Source: Parachlamydiaceae bacterium
Lineage (GTDB): Bacteria; Chlamydiota; Chlamydiia; Chlamydiales; Parachlamydiaceae
Length of the DNA stretch: 6,972 nt
Reading direction: 5' to 3'
NCBI GenBank assembly: GCA_013698165.1
Contig: JACCVN010000443.1
Span: forward strand, 1-6,972
The notes beneath the pieces were generated by a model that was not told the origin of the DNA, searched no databases, and saw only the letters and a list, made by a program, of their open reading frames with translations. Positions 1-6,964 of the stretch are shown here, in pieces (position 1 is the first letter of the stretch; every line of letters begins with the position of its first letter). Made by a program: the position numbers and the translations under genes.

Positions 1-543
1 AACATATTGCAACGCACACCTAGATATCACTGTTTTGGAATGCATGAGTGGGCGATGGTCTATAAACTTTCACCGGAAGATATTAGGCATAAAGGCCATC
101 GGTTGCGCTTAAAACCAGAGGATTTGGCCAAATTTGTTGAAAGCCAGACGGTTTGCTGCTCACACTATGATGCCTATCGATTTTTTACTGATGAAGCGAA
201 GCCATTGAATATCTTAAATCCCACAATTGAAACACGTCAGCAGATGGAGCAAGGAGGTTGCCTTCACGCTAACATGGACATTTATAAATGGGCAACAAAG
301 CTTTGGCCTTGGATTGGATCCGATTTCATAGCAAAGGCATTTTTTCTTGCGCTATCAGGCCGGGAACTAGACATGCGCGCTAGCCCTTACGATCTAAGAG
401 AACTGGGTTACGAACCTCTATGTATTGAAACCGAAGAAGGAAGAAAGCAATACCAGATCGAACAGCAAGAACTGACAGAGCGCTCTACACCATTGCGTAA
501 AGAACTGGAAGCAATTTGCAGGCGTTTAGCAACTCAATTTTAA
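1..543 (+). CDS. C-terminal part of a conserved protein of the family commonly named 3-methyladenine DNA glycosylase (5' partial)
   Basis: The frame is open from base 1, giving 180 residues and a TAA stop. Conserved-looking blocks are HCFGMHEWAMVY (fragment residues 10-21), CSHYDAYRFF (53-62), DEAKPLN (64-70), GCLHANMDIYKW (86-97) and RELDMRASPYDLRELGYEP (from 121). I recognise this set from a bacterial family, well represented in actinobacteria, that databases usually label 3-methyladenine DNA glycosylase. That label is from memory, and the blocks do not look like the helix-hairpin-helix AlkA fold, Tag or Mpg. The many conserved His, Cys, Asp and Glu residues suggest an enzyme, but I cannot name catalytic residues. 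The end of the protein is a charged helix rich in Glu, Gln and Arg. A TTG at base 7 and an ATG at base 40 are unlikely starts because conserved sequence runs through both, so the true start lies left of the window. Family membership is fairly sure; the biochemical activity is not. Confidence 0.72.
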   Translation, partial: NILQRTPRYHCFGMHEWAMVYKLSPEDIRHKGHRLRLKPEDLAKFVESQTVCCSHYDAYRFFTDEAKPLNILNPTIETRQQMEQGGCLHANMDIYKWATKLWPWIGSDFIAKAFFLALSGRELDMRASPYDLRELGYEPLCIETEEGRKQYQIEQQELTERSTPLRKELEAICRRLATQF

Positions 544-613
544 AAGTAACTTTGTTTGCTGAATCAGTAATAGACTTCCGTTAATTAAATTTTAATTTCG
601 CCGTTGTGGATTC

Positions 614-626
614 CCGCAAGGTGCGG
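614..626. repeat. Small GC-rich hairpin downstream of the first gene
   Basis: CCGCA (614-618) and TGCGG (622-626) are perfect reverse complements around an AGG loop, giving a 5-bp stem in otherwise AT-rich DNA. No T-run follows, so on its own it is not an intrinsic terminator. It could stabilise the 3' end of the upstream transcript or form one structure with the hairpin that begins at 644. An all-AT palindrome just upstream (AATTAAA at 583-589, TTTAATT at 591-597) is probably compositional. Confidence 0.3.
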
Positions 627-643
627 CAATTGACGAATAATTT

Positions 644-672
644 CTGAGCCACTGTCTCGGCTTTAGTCTTTT
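644..672 (+). terminator. Candidate intrinsic terminator for the first gene
   Basis: CTGAGCC (644-650) pairs with GGCT-T-TAG (659-666) through four consecutive Watson-Crick pairs (AGCC/GGCT), then a one-base bulge, a G-U pair and two more pairs, closing an 8-base loop. TCTTTT (667-672) follows directly, as expected for a rho-independent terminator. It lies about 100 bases past the stop of the first gene and about 140 bases before the next start, so it would separate the two genes. The stem is short and bulged, so efficiency is doubtful. Confidence 0.38.
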
Positions 673-698
673 AATGTTCTTACATGATTGTAAAAAAA

Positions 699-792
699 TT
701 GACTTTAAGGCAAAACATTCTTTATCGCAAAGATGAGTTATCAGTGGTTCCAAAAGGACTAATTCACAAATTCTCCAATTTAATATTTTTAT
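699..792 (+). promoter_or_regulatory. Weak candidate promoter region for the giant gene
   Basis: Two imperfect sigma70-type arrangements are visible. One is TTGACT (699-704), directly after an A7 tract, with only a poor -10 (TATCGC at 723-728, 18-base spacer). The other is TTCACA (763-768), one mismatch from TTGACA, with TTTTAT at 787-792 (18-base spacer, 4 of 6 matches). The second would start transcription about 10 bases before the ATG at 809, which would favour the later ATG at 863 as the translation start. Neither is convincing. The region is listed because a terminator-like hairpin lies upstream and the giant gene probably needs its own promoter. Confidence 0.2.
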
Positions 793-808
793 ATGGACAT
801 GATCAACT

Positions 809-3800
809 ATGACAACTCACCTTTCAAACCATAGGAACCGATCATTTGAGAATCAATCAAACATGCATCCATTTCCTTTTTCGTGCATAGAAGAAGATCG
901 CTTTGCGCAGCTTTTGATTAAATCTGGAAAGATCGATTTGAATGGAGTAATTACCGAGAAAGGTCGAAAAGCGCTTGAGCAATGTCAGTTTAAATTAGAC
1001 TCTGAGGCTATCGAAGGCATTAAAAGGCTTTTTAAAGACAAAATTTGGGTAAAAGGTCATTGCAATCCCCCTTTAAATGTCAAAACGTCCATGAAAAAAA
1101 TCGCACGTTCTGTTGACGCGGCAGTCAGTTCCGGCAAACAAACAGAGTTTATTTTAAATGGTGGTAGCCTTTGGAGTTGTTTAAAACCAACAATCTTACA
1201 AATTCTTGAAACCTGGGCTTTTGAAGAGATCAATGAATTGTCTTCCATGAACACCTCTGCTCAGGAAATTCACAACACAACGACCTCTATTTTTAAAACC
1301 CGTCTAGACGCAATTCCAAATGACATCGATTGGCAGATATTGTTGGATAGAGTAAGTCCAGAATCCTGCAAATTAATCTTAGATAAAAGCATTGTTGAAT
1401 TGTTGGCAGAAAAACTGAAAAAAAAGAAGTTCAATCCAGGTTTCTTAGCGTTGCAATTGGCAAAATTGAAAGAACGTAATGAAGAAAAGGCAATTCCGTA
1501 TGTAACCAATGTCTTTAAAAAATATGGTCCACCTGTATCCACTCATCCCCAACTTTATAAATTTTTCATTGAAGCTTTTGGGTTTCAGGTCGCAGCAGAT
1601 GTCGATGATTATGCGTCTAGCTTTTCGTTGAGAAGTTTGGGAAACGCTGAAATGACGCATGACCTTTTTATTCCAAATCGGAAACCTCCCACACCTACAG
1701 TAACCCCGATAAACTCACTTTATGTCAATGTTACGCCCCTTGCCAAGAAAGATAAAAATCCTGAAATCTATCTAAAAAGTTTCCTCGGTGAATCAGGGGC
1801 CAACGTTATGCAGGCGATTCTGGATTGTTGGCTTTCAAATTTCACTTTTGAAGATTCAGCGATCGCTAATAAGCTAGACTTTGCACGCACCATCTCACAT
1901 TTTACTCAGGGAGGGCGTTGCTATAAAAAAGGATGGTTGGAAAAAATCTTGCCTCCCCTTCAGGCACCCTTATCCAAACTCATTGGTGAGCAGTTAATTT
2001 CAAGAGCAGCTAATCATTATGACGGTGAACTAGGAGAAGCATCCATATTGGTTCTCCTCACCTTCAATGCCTCGGCCCTTCTATTTTGGAAAGACAATAA
2101 ATATCTAAAGGATATCCAGAAACTGTGGCAATTCATCTTTGCGCATATTGAAAAAAGGGAGAATGAAAAACGTCATGCAAAATGGGGCCCTCTGATTGAA
2201 CAAATGCAAATTTTAATGCGAGATCCCAATTTTTCATTTCAGGATCTATATGCTCAAATTCAGGTGACTTCTGCTTTGATGCAGCATGGATGGGCAACTC
2301 AAACGGGCGGTTATCAGAGTAATCCCACAGAAACTTTTGAAGAGCTTTTTACACAAATTCGGCTCACATCCACTGTTGGGCCGCAAAAAGAGAAATTTAA
2401 ATTCGACATTTGCACACTATTTTTTCCATACGATCTTCATAATGCGATCCTCCATTTGCGCAAGCTCTCCAAAGCAAACCCTTTAGCAGTCGATCATTTA
2501 CGTCAGGTTCACGAGATTCTAATTTCTGACAAAGAGCTCATTTTTAATATTGGACAATCCCCCCATCATGAACTAAGCGGTGATTCAAGACTTTACTCGG
2601 TAGAATGCATGAATAGAACCCTCAACCTTTTAAAAACACATCAAGAGCAAGCATGGAAAATGGGGTTATTGCTCTCATTATCAATGTTAGCACAAAAGAA
2701 AAATGAAGCTTTTCTCAAAGAAACAATTCGGCAGCTGATTTCCATGATTATGGGGACGTGGGCCCCAAGGTCTTTCAAAATAGAAATGCTCAATATCTTT
2801 CAAAAAACTATTTCTCCTAGTTGCAAGCCTTTTGCATTTGATACATTCAGTAAAATTGAAATTGTACATGAGTTAATATTAACAGGAGATGATTTATGCA
2901 TCGAGGTGGCCTGGGAATACCTTGATAAGGTTAAAGAAGAAGAAGATTATTCCAACAACGTCGCCATTTATCAAAATCTCTTATTTTCTGAAGAAGTCTC
3001 TACGAAGACTTTACAAAAATTAATCGAAAACATGGTTTTCCCACGAAAATTTAGTCCTGAGACCACCTTAAGGTGGGTAATAGGCCTCTACCGGAAAAAA
3101 GGCATAGAAGATGTGCAAGTATTGGAAGTTGCGCTTTTTTCCGCTTTGACCACAACACTGCAAAGAATGAAACAAGTCCCCGAGGATTTTGAAGATGGCT
3201 TCCCAGCCTTACTATTAAGCATTATCAAATCGACATCAAGACTACTTTCACCTCTCCATGGCTTGAGGTTTGCCCGTGAAATTCATCGGCTTCAAATCAT
3301 TCCAGATACCAATAAGGATATGCAACAGGAGTTTAAATCTGCAATTGAACATATCCAAAGAAGCCTCACAAATCACAAAAATCTGGACCTATCAGCATTC
3401 ATAAAGGAATTTGATATTACAACCCCCTTTACCGAATACTGTATACAAAACCTGTCAATGCTCAAGAATTCCATCGGTAACATTCTTCAAGCTCTGCAAA
3501 CCACAGAGAACCTTTCAAGTGATCTGGATATTGCTTTTCTTTATCTTGAAAGATTGATCCGCTCGGAATTCAGCTGGTCGGAACGCGACTACATTTATCA
3601 AGCATTAAAAGCACTATCCAGAATTACTCATAAAGTCGAAATTAAAAATCTTGTCGAGCGAAGCATTAAAAGCCTTATTGAACAATTCCATGAGCAGCAC
3701 GCTACCTCAACGACATCGCAGGATCTGCTTAATTTTTATCTCAGTGAAGAGGATCCATGTTTGTTGCCATTGCAAGGTAAACACATCCTTACTCTTATAA

Positions 3801-5941
3801 ACGACACTCAATTGACATTTTCTGATCAACAGCTTCAATCAAGTACGGATTATTTATGTAAATCTTTTGCACTGGATTCCAATTGCGTGCACATTCAAAG
3901 AATGCATCTTAATTCCTATTTACAGAGACTGCAATTACAGTACCTATGGGTTCAGGTCCTTAAAATCTATGCTTCCATTCCTGAGCATAATCTAGATTTT
4001 TCATCTCAAAACATGACAATTCTTATCCAAGCCTTCACAAGTCTAGTTTTAGAGTCCAATGGAACTAAATCAAAATCAATTAGTCAATCAGAAAATATCG
4101 AAAGGATTTTGAAAGTCATTCCACAAGCAACTACTTTGGAGCCTGAAGTAAAGACTCAATTAGGTTCCCTCTATCAACACTTTTACAATAACAGCATGGC
4201 AAAGGAAGATCTGTTAAACGCTATAAGATGGTTAAATATGGAGGAGTCATTAGGTAAGGAACTAGATCGATCCTTTTATGAAAACGCATTTGATCTGATA
4301 AGCAAATTGGTTGTCAGGGGCCAGGTACGTGAAGCTAGTGCATTGATCGGCAAGATTGATCCTCCGGAGGGTTTTGAGCTTTCTTGGTTAAATATCTACA
4401 AATTGTTAATGAATGACGGGCATGTCTCGGCCTGTTTAGACCTCCTTAAGACTAACAAGGCTATAAAGTCCTCTAGAGAACAGGTTTCTGATGGGCTATG
4501 GACTGAGCTGCTCGAGACGATGATTACCCAAATTACCGATTTATCTGAATCCTCTGATAAGAGAAGCAAAAAAATGCAGAATGAGTTGTTTGGAATTACG
4601 AACCAACTTATTTTTCAATGTAAATCAATAAATAGCTCTCTGTGGCTTACCTATATAGAACATGTAGCAAAATTTGCGTCTGTTCACATTGTGGAAGATA
4701 TTTTACATGCGCTAGGAAATCCGGAAAAACACGCCATTCCATTAAATAAACAGGAAAAAATTTGCTGCTGGAAATTGGTCATGGATAGCCTTTCAAGGCA
4801 AGGCTCCAAAGTATTTTTTAATGCAACGGCATGGTGGCCGCAAGTTTGGGAAGAATTTGATTCTGAATCTTTTGAAGAGAAGCTAAATCTAGTCTATAGG
4901 CTGATAGATGGAACGGCAAAAACTATTGAACTTCATACCCCTAAAAAAACAGATAAAAGACCTGAAGAGATTGTTAAAGGGGCAAAAAATGTCATCTCGA
5001 TCATCGCGTCAAAAGAAATAACACCTCTGTGTGATGTGATGGCGATGGACGTTACAGGAATAAACTTATCAAAAATTTATTTGTCAACCCAGATTTTTGA
5101 ACATAGACTTAAAGCCATGCTAGTTCTCGTCAACGCATTTATGTATGTTCAATATGATCCAATTGCTGAGCAGAAAGTTATTCAACTCTCCAACGATTGC
5201 CTAAAGGAAATGAGAGGAAGCAAGAATGAGCAAGCCCTCAGCATTGGTAAAACGTTACTCAGACTGATTCAGGGATCTCAAAATTGCAACGATGCTGATC
5301 ATTTTGTCACAGGGCAATATATAAAGTCGATATATCCTATTAATCAGGAGCGGGAAATCATTCATCAACAAAAGAAATATTTTCGTGTTAATGATTTCAA
5401 TTCTTCTAGAGCAGCGTTTTCAGATCTGAGTTGTTATATAGATAAGCTAGCTAAAGTTATTCGCGGAATCTTGGGAAATCCATGGCAAAAAGAGCAAGCC
5501 ATTGGCAAGGATGAAAAAGGTCTAGTCGAGTGGATATTTGAGCGTCTCTGCACCGCAGATTCAAATGAGATCTATTATAGCTGGGATATCATCGATTGGT
5601 GTCTAAAACAAGCGAACTTAGCGCTTTATGCTGACAGCTCTGTACTCAAAGTGTTGACTGAATATAGGGACGAATCCAAAGGTTTTCTTTTAATACGTTT
5701 AACAAGGCAACTTTTACGACTTTCCTTGAATACTACTCGTATCTGGCGAGGGACGGTAACCCGCAAGTTAATCATGGATGAGTATGGATTGGGGGATAGA
5801 TTTACACTACTTAATGATGAAAAGCCTATCCTTAAATGCCTTTTAATCACTAAAGGCATGAAAACCATGGCCGCAGTGTTGCTAATTACGGGAATCGCTA
5901 TGACAATATTCAACTATGCTGGAAGCAAGTCATCGAGTTAA
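809..5941 (+). CDS. Giant (1710-residue) helical, C-terminally membrane-anchored protein of unknown function
   Basis: I do not recognise the family. A single uninterrupted frame runs from ATG 809 to TAA 5941. An in-frame ATG at 863 (Met19) is an alternative start, as neither has a clear Shine-Dalgarno; the first 18 residues are polar (His, Asn, Ser, Arg) and not a Sec signal. The protein looks almost wholly alpha-helical, with runs of amphipathic Leu, Ile, Lys and Glu. A Pro-rich linker (289-300) divides an N-terminal region of about 285 residues from the rest. Residues 1170-1183 (RGQVREASALIGKI) and the segment from Asp1203 (DGHVSACLDLL) resemble helical repeat units 33 residues apart, like TPR or PPR repeats. 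A hydrophobic stretch at 411-427 may be a buried helix. The only good membrane segment is at about 1686-1704, after Lys1682 and Lys1685, leaving a six-residue tail (GSKSSS), as in tail-anchored proteins. About 25 Cys residues and no signal peptide suggest a mainly cytosolic body. I see no catalytic motif and no Walker box. It could be a membrane-attached scaffold or a secreted host-interaction protein; both are inference. Confidence 0.93.
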   Translation: MTTHLSNHRNRSFENQSNMHPFPFSCIEEDRFAQLLIKSGKIDLNGVITEKGRKALEQCQFKLDSEAIEGIKRLFKDKIWVKGHCNPPLNVKTSMKKIARSVDAAVSSGKQTEFILNGGSLWSCLKPTILQILETWAFEEINELSSMNTSAQEIHNTTTSIFKTRLDAIPNDIDWQILLDRVSPESCKLILDKSIVELLAEKLKKKKFNPGFLALQLAKLKERNEEKAIPYVTNVFKKYGPPVSTHPQLYKFFIEAFGFQVAADVDDYASSFSLRSLGNAEMTHDLFIPNRKPPTPTVTPINSLYVNVTPLAKKDKNPEIYLKSFLGESGANVMQAILDCWLSNFTFEDSAIANKLDFARTISHFTQGGRCYKKGWLEKILPPLQAPLSKLIGEQLISRAANHYDGELGEASILVLLTFNASALLFWKDNKYLKDIQKLWQFIFAHIEKRENEKRHAKWGPLIEQMQILMRDPNFSFQDLYAQIQVTSALMQHGWATQTGGYQSNPTETFEELFTQIRLTSTVGPQKEKFKFDICTLFFPYDLHNAILHLRKLSKANPLAVDHLRQVHEILISDKELIFNIGQSPHHELSGDSRLYSVECMNRTLNLLKTHQEQAWKMGLLLSLSMLAQKKNEAFLKETIRQLISMIMGTWAPRSFKIEMLNIFQKTISPSCKPFAFDTFSKIEIVHELILTGDDLCIEVAWEYLDKVKEEEDYSNNVAIYQNLLFSEEVSTKTLQKLIENMVFPRKFSPETTLRWVIGLYRKKGIEDVQVLEVALFSALTTTLQRMKQVPEDFEDGFPALLLSIIKSTSRLLSPLHGLRFAREIHRLQIIPDTNKDMQQEFKSAIEHIQRSLTNHKNLDLSAFIKEFDITTPFTEYCIQNLSMLKNSIGNILQALQTTENLSSDLDIAFLYLERLIRSEFSWSERDYIYQALKALSRITHKVEIKNLVERSIKSLIEQFHEQHATSTTSQDLLNFYLSEEDPCLLPLQGKHILTLINDTQLTFSDQQLQSSTDYLCKSFALDSNCVHIQRMHLNSYLQRLQLQYLWVQVLKIYASIPEHNLDFSSQNMTILIQAFTSLVLESNGTKSKSISQSENIERILKVIPQATTLEPEVKTQLGSLYQHFYNNSMAKEDLLNAIRWLNMEESLGKELDRSFYENAFDLISKLVVRGQVREASALIGKIDPPEGFELSWLNIYKLLMNDGHVSACLDLLKTNKAIKSSREQVSDGLWTELLETMITQITDLSESSDKRSKKMQNELFGITNQLIFQCKSINSSLWLTYIEHVAKFASVHIVEDILHALGNPEKHAIPLNKQEKICCWKLVMDSLSRQGSKVFFNATAWWPQVWEEFDSESFEEKLNLVYRLIDGTAKTIELHTPKKTDKRPEEIVKGAKNVISIIASKEITPLCDVMAMDVTGINLSKIYLSTQIFEHRLKAMLVLVNAFMYVQYDPIAEQKVIQLSNDCLKEMRGSKNEQALSIGKTLLRLIQGSQNCNDADHFVTGQYIKSIYPINQEREIIHQQKKYFRVNDFNSSRAAFSDLSCYIDKLAKVIRGILGNPWQKEQAIGKDEKGLVEWIFERLCTADSNEIYYSWDIIDWCLKQANLALYADSSVLKVLTEYRDESKGFLLIRLTRQLLRLSLNTTRIWRGTVTRKLIMDEYGLGDRFTLLNDEKPILKCLLITKGMKTMAAVLLITGIAMTIFNYAGSKSSS

Positions 5942-5954
5942 GAGTGGTGGGAGC

Positions 5955-5980
5955 ATTGTTGGATAATTTTGACAATTTTT
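5955..5980 (+). terminator. Weak candidate terminator after the giant gene
   Basis: ATTGT (5955-5959) and ACAAT (5972-5976) are perfect reverse complements. Three G-U pairs can extend the stem inward to a six-base loop, and T5 (5976-5980) follows. It starts 13 bases after the stop codon, where a terminator is expected. The stem is AT-rich and partly wobble-paired, so it would be weak. A T7 tract follows at 5993-5999 with no hairpin directly before it. Confidence 0.3.
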
Positions 5981-6031
5981 AGAGTCTATTCATTTTTTTA
6001 CTACAGCGCCCACAGAGAATACAGGGAGGGA

Positions 6032-6104
6032 TAACGACAAAGGACAAATGACTGTAAGGTCATGCATAACATTATAACGTTGTACTTTTCGTTTCTTGTC
6101 GTTA
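6032..6104. repeat. 9-bp perfect inverted repeat enclosing a small hairpin between convergent genes
   Basis: TAACGACAA (6032-6040) and TTGTCGTTA (6096-6104) are exact reverse complements, 55 bases apart. Inside, ATGAC (6048-6052) and GTCAT (6059-6063) form a second 5-bp stem with a six-base loop. On the minus strand that inner hairpin is followed by TTGTCCTTT, so it could act as a poor terminator for the licD-family gene, which stops about 60 bases before it. GACAAA also occurs twice directly (6036-6041 and 6043-6048). The arrangement could be a shared bidirectional transcript-end structure, a protein-binding palindrome or a decayed miniature element. No target-site duplication is evident. 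Confidence 0.4.
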
Positions 6105-6124
6105 ATGTCTTTAAAGTCACTTCG

Positions 6125-6964
6125 CTAATGGGTGGGAAGGATATAATCAGGGGGCGAGCGGTCAATAAGATCTATTTTTATTTTTTTTACGAATTGTTCA
6201 TTGCGATGTGAATAGGATGCAAAGGCAACTTCATTCCAATCGGGACCATACATGCGCTTGACATAATTAATTGGAGAGTGCGGTACAGGGATATAAAGAG
6301 GGCCAAAAGGCAGTTCAGGGAGCGGAAATTGCAATTCCTGATCGGTAAAATAATCTTTTTTAAGTCCTTCTTCTTGCCAAATTTGGCCTGTATATGTGTA
6401 CTTTTCCTGGATATCTCTCATAGCGAAAATATCCACAAATGGAAATCTCCACGGATATGGTTCTCCATTATCACGAAGAATAAGCTCCCCATCTAGAGGG
6501 AAGATTTTATAAAACTCATATTTAGGGTGAAAGGCCAGTCCAAGATTAATTTTCACTAGAGTCTCTTCAAGCTGTAAAAGTCTTCTAACATCTTCTTCAA
6601 ACATCGCAAGATCAATGTCATCATCCCAAGGAATCATCCCATGATGTCGTACAACTCCCAAAAGAGTGCCACAAGTTGCCCAGTAGGGCAATTTGTGCTT
6701 TTTTAAGAACCTATCAATTTTCATTAATAAATCATAAAATAAACCAACAGTCAGAGGATCATTTTTTGGTAAATCTTTTTCGGATTTTGGAGTTGTGGAG
6801 ATTGTCTCTTTTAGAAGCTTTAAAGATTTTTTGAAATTTTCATTCAGATGCAGATGAACATAGCCCATTTGCGAAGCAAATGAACTAAGACCCTCGAATT
6901 TATCTTTAATAATCATTAAATGATTAAAGTGTGGCACATCCTGCTTTATAATTTGAGTCATCAT
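6125..6964 (-). CDS. LicD-family nucleotidyltransferase-fold protein (phosphocholine or related phospho-group transferase)
   Basis: A 279-residue protein, close to the usual LicD length. Its core is the LicD signature: KLPYWATCGTLLG (91-103), VVRHHG (104-109) and IPWDDDIDLAM (111-121). Asp116 and Asp118 match the metal-binding Asp-x-Asp pair of the nucleotidyltransferase fold. PFVDIF (175-180) and the YG..W block near 239-243 are also typical of the family. Known members, such as Haemophilus and pneumococcal LicD, transfer phosphocholine from CDP-choline to surface glycans; the eukaryotic relatives fukutin and FKRP transfer ribitol phosphate. The substrate here cannot be read from sequence. 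No signal peptide or membrane segment is seen, so a cytosolic enzyme is likely. The N-terminal 70 residues are a Lys-rich helical extension. Two ATGs occur in tandem (6964 and 6961); the first is used here, and only eight upstream bases are visible, without a strong Shine-Dalgarno. No choline kinase (licA), cytidylyltransferase (licC) or transporter gene is in the window. The gene is convergent with the giant gene, 183 bp away. Confidence 0.92.
   Translation of the reverse strand: MMTQIIKQDVPHFNHLMIIKDKFEGLSSFASQMGYVHLHLNENFKKSLKLLKETISTTPKSEKDLPKNDPLTVGLFYDLLMKIDRFLKKHKLPYWATCGTLLGVVRHHGMIPWDDDIDLAMFEEDVRRLLQLEETLVKINLGLAFHPKYEFYKIFPLDGELILRDNGEPYPWRFPFVDIFAMRDIQEKYTYTGQIWQEEGLKKDYFTDQELQFPLPELPFGPLYIPVPHSPINYVKRMYGPDWNEVAFASYSHRNEQFVKKIKIDLIDRSPPDYILPTH

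Noticed and set aside
7..9. TTG at base 7 as the start of the first gene
   Set aside because: The frame is open to base 1 and the conserved family block begins right after it, so the gene is cut by the window edge rather than starting here.
583..597. AATTAAA/TTTAATT palindrome as an operator or terminator
   Set aside because: It is purely AT with a one-base centre; such palindromes are expected by chance in AT-rich intergenic DNA.
1270..1542. 90-residue minus-strand open frame with an FFFFSF run
   Set aside because: It is the complement of the Lys-rich region and A8 tract of the giant gene; the Phe run simply reflects poly-A on the other strand.
5626..5913. 95-residue open frame on the minus strand
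   Set aside because: It is fully antisense to the conserved-frame 3' end of the giant gene, has no visible ribosome binding site and no recognisable family; it is best explained as a shadow.
809..5941. Giant gene as a Rhs, polymorphic-toxin, autotransporter or adhesin-type protein
   Set aside because: There are no YD repeats, no beta-rich repeat pattern, no N-terminal signal peptide and no C-terminal barrel; the composition is helical and ends in one hydrophobic helix.
6278..6496. 72-residue plus-strand open frame
   Set aside because: It is antisense to the licD-family gene across its well-conserved region and has no supporting signals.
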